Of a DNA stretch of 64,000 bases, positions 26,283 through 35,953 are shown one piece after another. The stretch is from the NCBI RefSeq assembly GCF_029338575.1, contig NZ_CP119993.1, positions 372,001-436,000 on the forward strand, in the 5' to 3' direction. The notes beneath the pieces are model-generated. The model was not told the DNA's origin, ran no database searches, and saw only the letters and a list, made by a program, of their open reading frames with translations. Position 1 is the stretch's first letter. Every line of letters starts with the position of its first letter. Made by a program: the position numbers and the translations under genes. This DNA comes from Halomarina halobia (GTDB lineage Archaea; Halobacteriota; Halobacteria; Halobacteriales; Haloarculaceae).

Positions 26283-26336
26283 GTCGACCAACCTATCCGA
26301 TTTACATCAACTCTCAACGCCTGAGATCGTGGACCA

Positions 26337-26678
26337 ATGTCCGAACCACCCAACTACGACGTACCCGACTGGTGGCGAGAGAATGCGGAACTCCGGCGGA
26401 CGATGGGACTCCCGAACTACGAACCGCCACGGTTTGCGGACGGCGTCTATACGTACGATGTAATCTCTCGCCTGGAGGCCGCATACGACGCGACGATTCG
26501 CTTCGTCGGTGTCGATACACGATACGAAGACGATTGGGAGATCAGAGTCGACGGCGAACCAGTCAGAGAGATCGGTCGGCATAGAGACCGTAACGGGAAT
26601 ACCGTTTTCGAAGCGAGTAGTGACGAGGTGAGGGCCGAACTCGAGGCGACGCTCCTATCAAAAGACGAACGGGAGTAA
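26337..26678 (+). CDS. conserved haloarchaeal hypothetical protein (113 aa)
   Basis: A soluble acidic protein beginning SEPPNYDVPDWWRENAELRR, with a predicted mixed alpha/beta core (TIRFVGVDTRYEDDWEIRVDG; EIGRHRDRNGNTVFEAS). It has no signal peptide or membrane segment. The pattern looks like a haloarchaeal protein family I have seen without assigned function. Codon use and acidity match the neighbours, so it is very likely a real gene. Confidence 0.72.
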   Translation: MSEPPNYDVPDWWRENAELRRTMGLPNYEPPRFADGVYTYDVISRLEAAYDATIRFVGVDTRYEDDWEIRVDGEPVREIGRHRDRNGNTVFEASSDEVRAELEATLLSKDERE

Positions 26679-26807
26679 GTGTATTCGGCGCGCCGATTTT
26701 GGGGGATGGCGATGCATCGTGCACACGAGGCTCCATAGTCGCCCAAGAAGACGAGGAAACGTGACAGCGATCGCCCTCTCAGCTGGGACTCACTGACCGA
26801 TGTAGCA

Positions 26808-26835
26808 TATCTTAAGGAAAATATCTTAAGGAAAA
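26808..26835. repeat. perfect tandem 14-bp repeat upstream of the symporter gene
   Basis: TATCTTAAGGAAAA occurs twice in direct, contiguous repeat, about 120-150 bp upstream of the symporter start. CTTAAG inside each unit is itself palindromic. Two sites 14 bp apart would not be helically phased exactly, but close pairing suggests a regulatory site or slippage. Confidence 0.5.
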
Positions 26836-26940
26836 TATTGCTCGCACGAATATCAAAATGAATCGCGCTGCTAGAGCTACCCCCGAAGCGTCATGGTACA
26901 ACATACCACAAATCGGAGTCAGTGCAACGATAAGCGTACT

Positions 26941-26947
26941 GGAGGAG
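26941..26947 (+). promoter_or_regulatory. strong Shine-Dalgarno for the symporter gene
   Basis: GGAGGAG ends 10 nt before the ATG at 26958. This is notable because most genes in this window look leaderless. It implies a 5' leader on this transcript. Confidence 0.55.
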
Positions 26948-26957
26948 TAGTGATTCG

Positions 26958-28436
26958 ATGGCGAATCTAACTGACCCCTTGATCGTCGTCATGGGGTTGT
27001 ATTTCCTGTTAACGATCCTCGTAGCCTGGTGGTTCGGGCGGGGAAGCGGTTCGAGTTACGTTGAGTTCACCCTCGCAGGCAAGGATCTCAGCTTACCGGT
27101 ATACACGATGACGTACTTCGCTACGTTCGCGGGCGGCGGACTGACGATGGGGATCGCACAGCGGGCGTTCTTGGATGGCATCAGTGCCCAGTGGTACGCG
27201 ATGACCGAGGGGTTGGCCTGGATCTCTATCACCGTTCTCATCGGCTTTCTCTACTCGTTCGACGTCGTCAGCGTTCCCGAACTCCTCGGGCGGGTGTTCG
27301 GAGATTACACGAAGTTCTTCGCCGCTCTGTTCACCGTCGTCGGACAGGTCGCACTGACGGCGGGTCAGACGATCGGTATGGCGTCGGTCATCGCCGTCAC
27401 CACGGACATCCCGCTCCAGGTCGCGTTCTGGTTAAGTACTATCGTCTTCGTCGGCATCACCCTCTACGGTGGAATGAACTCCGTGGCGTGGGCCGACACG
27501 CTCCACGGCGTCATCATCATACTGGGGATGTTCGTCGCGATCCCGATCGCGGTAATGAACGCCGGCGGTGTCGGCGCTATAACGGGGGGTGTTCCGTCGG
27601 GTCACATGAACTGGTTCGGCGTCGGCCTGATTCAGATCGGCTCCTGGTACCTGATGTACATCACGGTCGCTGGAGCGCAGCAGCAGATGGTCCAACGCAC
27701 GTGGTCCGCGAGAAACCGGCGCGTCGCCATCATCGGCACGTTCCTCGCCGGTGCCGTCATCACCGGGTACGGCGTAATGACGGCGGCAGCGGGGATGATC
27801 GCCAGCGCCCAGGGAGCCGACATCGACTCCTCGCTAGCGTTCGCATGGACGCTCAAGAATACGCTGCCAGCGCCTATCGCAGGCCTGCTCCTCGCCGCCG
27901 CCGTCGGGTCGGTGATGAGCGGGGCAGATTCGTTCCTGCTCGCGGGGGCGACTTCGTTCGTTAATGACCTTTACGTCCCGTACCGCGGAGGGAAGGAAAA
28001 CGTAACGGACGCCCACCTCGTGAAGGTAACGAGACTGACGATTCTCGTCTTTGGCATCGGGGCCGCACTCATCGCGCTCAGCGGAGTCAGTATTATCGCC
28101 ATCAACACGCTCGGGATGGGGATCATGTCGGTGCTCTTCGCCGGAATCCTCTCGATGCTCTGGCGGGGCACCAAGCGCGACGCAGGCCTCCCCGGCTTCG
28201 TCGTCGGCGGTATCGTCTTCGTCATCTGGCAGTTCGGGCTGGGCGAGCCGGCACTGTTCGGTCAGGGGACTCTGGAGGCCGCGGTACCGGCGACTTTCTC
28301 GGCGCTGCTCACCATCCTGGCGCTCAGTTACTTCCGATCCGGCGATCCGGTGGACCTGGGAATAGTGCGCACGGAGGCGAGGGCTGATATGGATCGCATC
28401 CGGCGGGGACAGGTGACCTTCGAAGAAGGTGAGTGA
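26958..28436 (+). CDS. sodium:solute symporter family protein (SSS)
   Basis: A 492-residue membrane protein with about 13 helices and SSS hallmarks: the N-terminal DPLIVVMGLYFLLTILVAWW, GRGSGSSYVEFTLAGKDLSL, TYFATFAGGGLTMGIAQRAF, FTVVGQVALTAGQTIGMASV, and VGSVMSGADSFLLAGATSFVND with sodium-site residues. It imports an organic solute with Na+. The next genes encode an amidase, a HAD dehalogenase, an amidohydrolase and a Rieske protein, so the substrate may be an amide or organic acid they break down. Confidence 0.92.
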   Translation: MANLTDPLIVVMGLYFLLTILVAWWFGRGSGSSYVEFTLAGKDLSLPVYTMTYFATFAGGGLTMGIAQRAFLDGISAQWYAMTEGLAWISITVLIGFLYSFDVVSVPELLGRVFGDYTKFFAALFTVVGQVALTAGQTIGMASVIAVTTDIPLQVAFWLSTIVFVGITLYGGMNSVAWADTLHGVIIILGMFVAIPIAVMNAGGVGAITGGVPSGHMNWFGVGLIQIGSWYLMYITVAGAQQQMVQRTWSARNRRVAIIGTFLAGAVITGYGVMTAAAGMIASAQGADIDSSLAFAWTLKNTLPAPIAGLLLAAAVGSVMSGADSFLLAGATSFVNDLYVPYRGGKENVTDAHLVKVTRLTILVFGIGAALIALSGVSIIAINTLGMGIMSVLFAGILSMLWRGTKRDAGLPGFVVGGIVFVIWQFGLGEPALFGQGTLEAAVPATFSALLTILALSYFRSGDPVDLGIVRTEARADMDRIRRGQVTFEEGE

Positions 28437-28600
28437 ACCGCCGTACGCCTCTATCAGCACTCACGCTCGCTCGACGACGCGCTCTTCTTACGCCGATCAT
28501 CGGCCGCGGCGATAATCATCGTACGCGCACCTCGACAGCGGCACTCGTAGTCGCTACGCACCTGACTTCTCCTCTCGATATCATTAGGTAATCGACGAGG

Positions 28601-30112
28601 TCACTCGGGCGACGTCTGTGGGAGGTGCGGCTCGATGCTCGCGGCTATGCTTAGAAGCAGGTCATCCTCGAACGCCCGTCCCACGAGCTGGAGGCCGACC
28701 GGTAGGCCGTCGACGGCACCGTTCGGAAGGGTGACGGCCGGTAACCGCGTCACGTTTGCGGCTCGCGTGTTCCTCGCGTAGTCGAACTCCGGCTCGAACG
28801 CGTCTTCAACGCGTGGAGCGACGGACGGCACCGTCGGAAGCACGATCGCGTCGACATCCGCGAGCGCATCGTCGAACTCCGAGCGGAGGCGTTCTCTCGC
28901 GAGTTGCGCCCGAGTATACGGACGCCCGTTCAGATCTCGGATGAGTTTCGCGCCGGCCAGGAGCTTGCTCTTATAGAAGGTCCCGAGCTCCCCGCTCCCG
29001 GCGCTCGCTCGACGCGCGAGGCTGACCTGGAAGCCGGGGTCGACGCGTCCTCCTCGACGGTAGGGCGCTCCTCCCGCACGCCAGTGAGCGGCCATCTCGG
29101 CGAAGCTGAGGCAGTTCTTGATCGCCTTCCCGTATGCGAAGTGATCGACCGACACGCGACGAACGGACGCCCCGGTATCACGCAGTCGATCCACCGTTTC
29201 TCGCGTCCTCTCGGTAACTTCGTCGTCGATCCCATTACCCGTCCCTTGCTCGAGAATGCCCAGTTCGAGATCGTCGAGCGACGGGGGCGCCTCGACCGCG
29301 TCGACGTAGCCACCGACTCGATACTCGCTACGGCCCGCCGCCTGGAGACTCGCCGGATCGGCAGGGTCAACTCCCGCCATCGCCTCCAGCACCCGCGCGG
29401 TTTCTTCGATCGACGTCGAGAGCGGTCCCACGTGGTCCTGCGTATAGGTGTTCTCGATGATACCGCTCAGCGGGACGAGACCGTACGTCGGCTTGTAGCC
29501 GACGAGGCCACAGAACGCCGCGGGGATTCGAATCGACCCGCCGGTATCGGTCCCGAGGGCGATGTCGACTTCGTCGAGCGCCACTGCGACCGCGCTTCCG
29601 CTCGAAGAACCCCCGGCGAGTCGATCGCCGTCGTATGGATTGGTCGTCGGTCCGTCCGACGCCGTGACGCCGTGAGGAGCGCCGGCGAACTCGTCGAGGT
29701 TCGTCTTCGCTGTAATCGTTGCGCCCGAATCAAGCATCCGTCGCACCACGGTAGCATCCACCCCCGGCACGAACCCCTGCATCACCTCCGATGCGCACTC
29801 CATCGGGACGCCCGCAACAGCGATGATATCCTTGACACCGACGCGCTCACCCGCAAGGGGTCCGTCATCTCCTCCAGTGGGAGAAACACGACAACGGACG
29901 CTGAACGCGTTGTGCGGATCGTCCTCGGGATCACTCCACGAACGATCGGTCACGTCGATGCCTCCCTGCGTAACGGGGACATTGTCGATCGCGTCGAGAT
30001 CCGCCAGCATCGAGTTGACCTGATCTCTGAGTTCTGCTCTCTCCTCGTCGCGCACTGCCACGTCGAACGCTTCACCAAGCCCGGAAAGTTCTCGTTCCGA
30101 GACCCGTTTCAT
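28601..30112 (-). CDS. amidase (amidase signature family)
   Basis: A 503-residue amidase-signature hydrolase. The Ser-cisSer-Lys triad is visible as Lys94 (ERVGVKDIIAVAG), the cis-Ser in AGGSSSGSAVA (about 170) and the nucleophile in GTDTGGSIR (about 193). The long N-terminal region (1-80) resembles amidases that act on small amides and in catabolic clusters rather than GatA. The start at 30112 (MKRVSERELS) is preferred to one 28 codons further out, whose residues are low quality. It lies downstream of the HAD gene on the same strand. Confidence 0.88.
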   Translation of the reverse strand: MKRVSERELSGLGEAFDVAVRDEERAELRDQVNSMLADLDAIDNVPVTQGGIDVTDRSWSDPEDDPHNAFSVRCRVSPTGGDDGPLAGERVGVKDIIAVAGVPMECASEVMQGFVPGVDATVVRRMLDSGATITAKTNLDEFAGAPHGVTASDGPTTNPYDGDRLAGGSSSGSAVAVALDEVDIALGTDTGGSIRIPAAFCGLVGYKPTYGLVPLSGIIENTYTQDHVGPLSTSIEETARVLEAMAGVDPADPASLQAAGRSEYRVGGYVDAVEAPPSLDDLELGILEQGTGNGIDDEVTERTRETVDRLRDTGASVRRVSVDHFAYGKAIKNCLSFAEMAAHWRAGGAPYRRGGRVDPGFQVSLARRASAGSGELGTFYKSKLLAGAKLIRDLNGRPYTRAQLARERLRSEFDDALADVDAIVLPTVPSVAPRVEDAFEPEFDYARNTRAANVTRLPAVTLPNGAVDGLPVGLQLVGRAFEDDLLLSIAASIEPHLPQTSPE

Positions 30113-30348
30113 GGTGCTCCCCCGGTGGGTACTCTCGTAACCGCAGACGTACTCAAGAGGCCAACTCGCTGCCGTATCCGCGCGATGCGCCGCCATCGAA
30201 CCCCTACTTGCCGCCCGTCGACAGCATGGACGGACCGTACTCCTGCCGGGGATCGTGGTGTTCTAATCGACATCACGTATTCGTCCGGGAATTGGCTGGG
30301 GAGTCCGTATAATTCTTGCTCACCAGGGGACGCTGACGGCTGTTTCGT

Positions 30349-31053
30349 TCACGCGCCAACCTGGTCGGCGAGGTCGTGAAAGTCCGTGACGATAAGATCC
30401 GGTTCCTCACCCAGATACTCCGGCGGATAGAACTTCTCCTCACGGTTGACCCACGCTGTCCGCATCCCGGCGTGTTTCGCCCCCCAGATATCTCGCATGG
30501 TGCCGCCTGAGACGTGAAGGATTCGGTCGATCGGCGTTCCCGTTCGGGCGGCGGTGTGTCGATAGATCTCGACATCAGGTTTGAACGTTTCGACCTCGTC
30601 GGCGCTGATGCTGTCCTCTAGCATGTCGGCGATACCGGCTTGACGAACCATCGCATCAAGCATCACCGGATCGCCATTCGAGACGACATATAACGGATAT
30701 CCTGCTTCGTAGAGCCTCTCCATACCCTCTCGTACGTCCCCGAACACGCTGATACGATCCTTGTACACCGTTCGGCGGATCTCGTTTCGTACTTCCTCGG
30801 GGACATCGTAGCCGTACGACTCGAGCGCATAACGGAGCGACAGGCCCTGTATCTCGTAAAACGGCCGGTACGCGTCGATATCGTTGGCGATCACGGTGTA
30901 CATCATGTTCCGCGCCCGCCAGAACCGCGAGACTGATCCTGCGTCCGTCATTCCATCGACTAGGTCCGCTAATACCGAGGCTTGCGAGTCAATGTCGACG
31001 ATGGTCGTGTACGAATCGAACGTGATCGCTCGAACGTCGGAGAGCGTGTCCAT
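30349..31053 (-). CDS. haloacid dehalogenase type II (HAD superfamily)
   Basis: A 234-residue HAD hydrolase. Motif I is AITFDSYTTIVDIDS (nucleophilic Asp), motif II is YVVSNGDPVML and motifs III/IV are HVSGGTMRDIWGAKHAGM; the order and the RILHVSGG..DIWGAK sequence are those of L-2-haloacid dehalogenases. The start at 31053 fits a minus-strand TATA (about 31075-31085) 25-30 bp upstream. The usual FDxYGT is FDSYTT here, so the Gly is replaced by Thr. It is divergent from the amidohydrolase gene. Confidence 0.85.
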   Translation of the reverse strand: MDTLSDVRAITFDSYTTIVDIDSQASVLADLVDGMTDAGSVSRFWRARNMMYTVIANDIDAYRPFYEIQGLSLRYALESYGYDVPEEVRNEIRRTVYKDRISVFGDVREGMERLYEAGYPLYVVSNGDPVMLDAMVRQAGIADMLEDSISADEVETFKPDVEIYRHTAARTGTPIDRILHVSGGTMRDIWGAKHAGMRTAWVNREEKFYPPEYLGEEPDLIVTDFHDLADQVGA

Positions 31054-31218
31054 GACTCGCTTTCCTCCTCCGGTAGTATATACCTTGTCCATCGTTCTCA
31101 TTTAGCATGATCCGGTTCTGGTGCGAATCGGCGCCGTTCGGTCTCGTGGACTCGCTTCAATCCTTGACCCGAGCAGTAACTTTAACACCGTTTGGATGGT
31201 ACCGCGATACCGCTCAGC

Positions 31219-32292
31219 ATGGCTCAAGCCGAGAACGTAGATGTCCTCAGAGAGGAAACGCTCGTCGATACGGATATCCACCTGACGACGCCGAACGAGG
31301 ATCTCGCAAAGTACGCCGATAAGCCCTACAGTGATTACCTGTTAGCAGAGGGCGTCCAATTGAAGAGTCCGGGATGGGACCCGACGCTCGGCGGGAAGAT
31401 CGAACAGCGCAAACTCCTCCGCCCACAGGAGATAGAGGAGGAACTCTGCGGGGAGCTCCACGTAGATTACCCGATAATAAACGCGTTCGTGAACCTCTCG
31501 CGGCTCTCACAGAGCGAGACGGCGGTGCACCTTCAGCGGGCCGCTAACGATCTCTTGCTGGATCAGTTCCTCGACGAATACGACTATTACGGGCTCGCGA
31601 CTGTCGCGACGCAGAAGCCGGACAAGGCGGCCGAGGAACTCGATCGGATCGGGAACGAGGACAGCATCGTCGGGGTATTTCTGACGTCGACTGGGCCGAA
31701 CCCGCCGCTCGGCAACCCCGCCTACGACATCATGTACCGGGCGGCGGAGGACAACGATCTGCCGATCGTCTATCACGGAGCGACCAACAGCGGCTTCGAC
31801 ATCGAGTTCCCCCGCCACAACCAATCGTTCGAGAAATTCGTCGAAGCCCACGTCAACGCCCACCTGTGGAGCCAGACGATGACACTGACGAGTACACTAG
31901 CCAACGGACTCCCCGAGAAGTTCCCCGGCCTCGATTTCGTCTTCCTCGAGGCCGGCATCTCGTGGGTACCGTACATGATGTTCCGTCTCAACAAGGAGTT
32001 CGCAATGCGGCGAAGCGAGGTCACCCTACTCACGAAACAGCCCGAGGAATACATTCGGGAGTCCTACTACTTCGCGACACAGCCACTCGGCGAGCCGATG
32101 GACCCGACTCACCTCCAACAGATGATCGACATTATCGGGGTGCGGTCGCTCATGTTCGCTTCGGACTATCCCCACTGGGACTTCGAGCACCCGAGCGAGC
32201 TGAATAAATACCTCCACCACATGTTCTCCCCGGAGGAGCGCGCGCGGGTACTCCACGGAAACGCGAACGAAGTGTTCGATCTGGGTATATGA
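31219..32292 (+). CDS. amidohydrolase family protein (ACMSD-like)
   Basis: A 357-residue amidohydrolase-2 family protein. It shows the DTDIHLT metal-binding start, YHGATNSGFD, FVFLEAGISWVPYMMFRLNKE, and LMFASDYPHWDFEHP, the last being the catalytic Asp region of the ACMSD/decarboxylase-hydrolase group. Members are non-oxidative decarboxylases or hydrolases. The start at 31219 (MAQAENVDVL) is preferred over an ATG 27 bp upstream. The stop overlaps the start of the Rieske gene (ATGA), so the two proteins probably work together. Confidence 0.88.
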   Translation: MAQAENVDVLREETLVDTDIHLTTPNEDLAKYADKPYSDYLLAEGVQLKSPGWDPTLGGKIEQRKLLRPQEIEEELCGELHVDYPIINAFVNLSRLSQSETAVHLQRAANDLLLDQFLDEYDYYGLATVATQKPDKAAEELDRIGNEDSIVGVFLTSTGPNPPLGNPAYDIMYRAAEDNDLPIVYHGATNSGFDIEFPRHNQSFEKFVEAHVNAHLWSQTMTLTSTLANGLPEKFPGLDFVFLEAGISWVPYMMFRLNKEFAMRRSEVTLLTKQPEEYIRESYYFATQPLGEPMDPTHLQQMIDIIGVRSLMFASDYPHWDFEHPSELNKYLHHMFSPEERARVLHGNANEVFDLGI

Positions 32293-32654
32293 CCGAGTAC
32301 GTCGTCGCGGAGGAGGGGGAACTCGCCGACGGCGAACACCTCGTCGTTCAGTTAGAGGGACGAGAGATCGGCGTTTTCTTCACCGACGGAGTATACCGGG
32401 CCTATTTGAACTGGTGCCCACATCAGGGCGGCCCTGTCTGCGAGGGCCGCGTGACCGGGACGCAGACATCGTGCTTCGATCGCGAGACGCTCGACGTGGC
32501 CGTTAAGTGGGACCGCGAGGGCGAGATTCTCAACTGCCCATGGCACGGCTGGGAGTTCGACGTCAATTCGGGTGAGTGTCTCTCGCGGCCGAAAGTCAAA
32601 CTCCCAGAATACCCTGTCAGAGTCGAAGACGGAACAATCATCGTCGATCTGTAA
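32289..32654 (+). CDS. Rieske [2Fe-2S] ferredoxin-like protein
   Basis: A 121-residue single-domain Rieske protein. The cluster ligands are in NWCPHQGGPVCEG (CxH) and LNCPWHGWEFDVNSGE (CxxH). An extra segment of about 40 residues (TGTQTSCFDRETLDVAVKWDREG) separates the two boxes, longer than in simple bacterial ferredoxins. No membrane anchor or signal is seen, so it is a soluble electron carrier or a subunit of an oxygenase whose other part is absent here. It overlaps the amidohydrolase stop by 4 nt. Confidence 0.92.
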   Translation: MTEYVVAEEGELADGEHLVVQLEGREIGVFFTDGVYRAYLNWCPHQGGPVCEGRVTGTQTSCFDRETLDVAVKWDREGEILNCPWHGWEFDVNSGECLSRPKVKLPEYPVRVEDGTIIVDL

Positions 32655-33161
32655 GCCAATCATTACTCGGGACACTTATGCTAGCGTACAACCTCCTGCG
32701 ACTGAAAGCACAGTTGACCGGGATCTACCTTTCTACGTGCCAGTAACTGCCTATCCGTTGCCGTAGATGGTTCCGCTCTCGTGAAAATAATCCCTCACCC
32801 TCTTTTCTGGACAAAGATAGCACAGAGATAGTTTGAAGAACAATAGGGTGTTTAATCCCGAACGACTCGCCATCCGTGAGCACTTAGCAAACGTAGTACA
32901 TCGATATCGATCCTCGATATCGCCGATCCTGCTTTCACCGGGCTGTGAATGACGATCTGCGACGTGAAGATGCCCCTCTGGAGGAGGTCCTCCACTAAAA
33001 CTTGAACTGACTCCATGCTAGATCAGGCGATACCGACGGTGAGGTTCACATAAAGGGAGCCGAATCTTTATCTGCACAGACCAAGAAATCAATTTCGGTT
33101 TTGAAACCGTGATATAGTGACGAACATCAATTTTTTATAGTACACGATAGTGCTGGTCGTC
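32655..33161. other. 507-bp stretch without a gene
   Basis: No credible frame on either strand. It contains the TATA box of the DUF2061 gene (TTTTTATAG, 33131-33139) near its end. Composition is lower in GC than the Rieske operon before it. I see no transposase fragment. Confidence 0.5.
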
Positions 33162-33401
33162 ATGCGGCCGCTGTTTCGCTTGACCCAACCGTATCAACTG
33201 CGATCACGCGCTGTCGCGAAGACTGTATGCTATCGTGGCTTCATGATCGTGGTCACGGTCTGTGTCGCGCTACTCATCGTCGGGGATGTGAGCGACGCGC
33301 TTAATATTGGTATCGCGACGAATCTCGTAAAGACAGTGACGTACTACCTGTACGAGCGACTTTGGGACCGTATCGATTGGGGGATTTCCCCAACTATCTG
33401 A
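33162..33401 (+). CDS. DUF2061 small membrane protein
   Basis: A 79-residue protein with the DUF2061 layout: a basic N-terminus (LRSRAVAKTVCYRGFM), one long helix, then LVKTVTYYLYERLWDRIDWG with the YYLYERLW motif. Function is unknown. The TATA box at 33131-33139 predicts a start at about 33160, so ATG 33162 is chosen over the GTG at 33150. Confidence 0.8.
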   Translation: MRPLFRLTQPYQLRSRAVAKTVCYRGFMIVVTVCVALLIVGDVSDALNIGIATNLVKTVTYYLYERLWDRIDWGISPTI

Positions 33402-33563
33402 TAGAGAGACCATCCGACGAAATATATTTTATTCTGGCAAGTATTAATAGAATTTTAATAAGTCAGCTACCGACGTCCACTGTGCGAATACGAGATTCCT
33501 CATATACACGCTCCAATTACACGGTTTCGCTCGGGAATAACCATCTTGATCAGCATACCGTAC

Positions 33564-33752
33564 TCACGAACGATCGATCTCCGACCATTCCTTGAAAAAG
33601 GCAAACGAGAACAGAACACAGATGGTCGTTCCTATACTCGCTGCGGCAATTGACGAGATGGGAAGGAGAGCATCCACGATGAGCCACGTGAGGATCCCGC
33701 TGAGGAGTCCCTCTGTGAGGCCAAGGGCTAGGAACGCTTGACGCCTCGGCAT
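33564..33752 (-). CDS. small membrane protein, two helices (62 aa)
   Basis: It starts MPRRQAFLALGLTEGLLSG and has two hydrophobic helices (ILTWLIVDALLPISSIAAASIG; TTICVLFSFAFFKEW). A minus-strand TATA (TCATATATCG, 33771-33781) lies 25 bp upstream of the ATG at 33752, and this decides the start against a longer frame from 33938. No family is recognised. Confidence 0.6.
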   Translation of the reverse strand: MPRRQAFLALGLTEGLLSGILTWLIVDALLPISSIAAASIGTTICVLFSFAFFKEWSEIDRS

Positions 33753-33971
33753 AGTCGTGCTTCCACAGGAGGCGATATATGATTGGTTACCACGACGAAT
33801 GTTACCTACAGATATCGTCAAACGCGCGTCACCGTTGTGAAAAATCGTCTTGTATGGAGTGTCCACGCGAATATGATCAGAACGGATCGGGGGCCGACTC
33901 ATGCACGGTAGCGGACTGATCGCCGGACGGACGCTCAACTACATCACGGACGACGGCAACGTGCGTCGGAG

Positions 33972-34238
33972 GTCCTCGACGCGAACGGGTTCACGATAGA
34001 ACTCATCGCCTACGACACGCCGCCGAACGGGAACATCAACCGGACCGCAGCCCTGCACGACGTCGGCGTTCCCTACTTCTGCCTCGAAGTCGACGACATC
34101 CGGTCCTGATATACTCGTTTGGACGAGGAGTGCTGTATCGATGACCCATAGATAGTCGGAGAAGGACGAGAGATCGCGTATTTACGCGATCCGAACGGGA
34201 ACATCGTCAAACTGATGGAGCTGCCGTTCGATTCGTGA
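33972..34238 (+). pseudogene. decayed VOC/glyoxalase-family gene (C-terminal part)
   Basis: In one frame the sequence reads GFTIELIAYDTPPNGN and VGVPYFCLEVDDIRS, then a stop at 34107, a second stop at 34149, and then GREIAYLRDPNGNIVKLMEL in the same frame with a final stop at 34236. These are the middle and last beta strands of a vicinal-oxygen-chelate domain, with the metal ligand Glu in the final VKLMEL. The segment between is only 17 codons and has stops, and the N-terminal half is missing or in another frame. The gene is clearly dead. Confidence 0.75.
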
Positions 34239-35536
34239 TCGAACTGCCTCGTAGCAGGCGACCTCGGCCGTCTATTGTCGAAGAGCAAGTCGACTGACCG
34301 ACTTCGCGAGAGAACATCGTTTCCGCCGACACCCCTTCGTCCGTATCACGTACCGCGTATTAATTGTGGAAATGCAGCGCAATAATCCCCTTCCCGTCCA
34401 ATTAGATGTATAAATAATTACTCGTCTATTAGCGCCAGTGATACTGATTTCCGTCCCGGGGATCATGTTAAAGAGAGGACAGAATCGACGCCACGGTGAC
34501 GGGCAAAAGATGGGACGGCCCGCAGCCGCCAGTACGTGTAGAGGAGATCGATGGTAGAGATACGTTCAGCGATAGGATTGGGCAAGGACACCGATTACGA
34601 GCACCGACGCGATCCGGCGTACTGCGTCGGCATTCGTCCGCTAAGTTGTACACGGAAGGTACGTCCACCCTCTCGACAGTACGCGTTTCGACGGTGACGT
34701 GAAAAACGACCGAAGCTCAACATCGCGGTCGATCGCCCAGATCTACCCAACGCACCGCTGCGAATCGAGACGTTTCCCTCGGCGGAGAGGTCGCCGACTC
34801 TCTCGATTCACGCGCTTGGACATAGCTATGTGGCGTGATCCCGGAGACGGTAAGTAGATTGTCCGCACATTCAGGAAACGGGAGTTCTCGAGACTCCCTC
34901 GCGGAGAATTGTCGGCTTCGCGCGACCCGGAAGATGCCAACGACGTCCGCGACGTCGCGACGGTCGGCACTTGCCCTTCAAAGCGGCGGCTGTCGCGGCC
35001 CTGTCGGCGTGTCGACTCCGCTCTCGCCACTCACCGTAGTGGACCAAACGGCAGTTCTCCGGAGGAGTCCGACGTTAGTGGAAAGTCACGTACAACGGCC
35101 GAGTCGTCGACTCAATCACCGAGCGTCTCGCTACAACCGACTAGACGACATCCGAACGCTGCCAAGGATCCGAGTTATTACTTTTACCTTGATAGGGTCG
35201 CTATCCCAGTGCGAACGGGGACGACTGCGCTACCTTCGATCGGTGACTACAACGTAAATTCGACCCTCCACGGAGCAGATACCGCAGTAGACGAAACTGA
35301 GACCGTCGACAGACGCGGGCCGGGCGGTCGGCCGGAGAGCGCGCTGAGGTAGAATAGTGCAGTCGGTTTCACGGTCCAAGTGCGTACGACGTACTGTGCT
35401 CCTTCCCCGGAGTAGTGGTAAAATCGCCGATATTTGATGTTTTTCGGGGGCGATTCGTCACACCGTTCACAGTACGAATCCGAGGGCGGAAGAAACACGC
35501 ATGTTTACGTGGGAGAGGGGACTCGCCTTCAACGGA
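34239..35536. other. 1.3-kb gene-free stretch
   Basis: The many short frames here are Ser/Arg/Thr-rich, lack domains and occur on both strands equally, so none is credible. Composition differs from the surrounding genes. It begins with a pseudogene, so it may be decayed coding DNA. Near its end is a 7-bp inverted repeat AATCGCC (35422-35428) / GGCGATT (35449-35455) over a TATA-like region, a candidate operator for the PadR gene. Confidence 0.5.
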
Positions 35537-35848
35537 ATGTATGATCTGACCGGCTTTCAACGCGATCTCCTGTACGTGGTTGCCGGACTCGACGAACCTC
35601 ACGGCCTCGCCATCAAGGAGGAACTCGAAACGTACTACGAAACGGAGATCCACCACGGCCGATTGTACCCCAATCTCGATACGCTCGTGGAGAAGGGGCT
35701 CGTCGACAAATCACAGAAGGATCGCCGCACGAACGAGTACACGGTGACGCGACGCGGGCGCCGCGAACTCGCCGATCGCACCGAGTGGCTCGATCGGTAC
35801 GTCGACGTCGACGCGCTGCGCTCCGTCCGAGGTCCGTCGGATCGGTAG
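35537..35848 (+). CDS. PadR family transcriptional regulator
   Basis: A 103-residue winged-helix protein from the chosen start. The haloarchaeal PadR sequence LTGFQRDLLYVVAGLDEPHGLAIKEEL is followed by EIHHGRLYPNLDTLVEKGLVDKS (recognition helix and wing) and YTVTRRGRREL. It is a short PadR, so it lacks most of the C-terminal dimer domain. An in-frame ATG at 35501 would add 12 residues. The inverted repeat 35422/35455 upstream may be its operator. No obvious target gene lies adjacent. Confidence 0.9.
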   Translation: MYDLTGFQRDLLYVVAGLDEPHGLAIKEELETYYETEIHHGRLYPNLDTLVEKGLVDKSQKDRRTNEYTVTRRGRRELADRTEWLDRYVDVDALRSVRGPSDR

Positions 35849-35953
35849 CGCGCTCGCCCCCCAGGAAGAGATCGTCGCTGGCCGCGGGGCGGCCGATCGG
35901 GCGACGGCCGCCCGCCCGTCCGCAGGGAGCACGGCCGTGCTCCTCGCCGCTGT

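Noticed and set aside
32900..33060. Possible transposase remnant after the Rieske gene
   Set aside because: Several short palindromes (for example ATCGATATCGAT) but no transposase motif or terminal inverted repeats could be found.
34835..35352. Frames of 140-147 aa in the gene desert
   Set aside because: Ser/Arg/Thr-rich with no domain, and competing frames of equal quality on the other strand.
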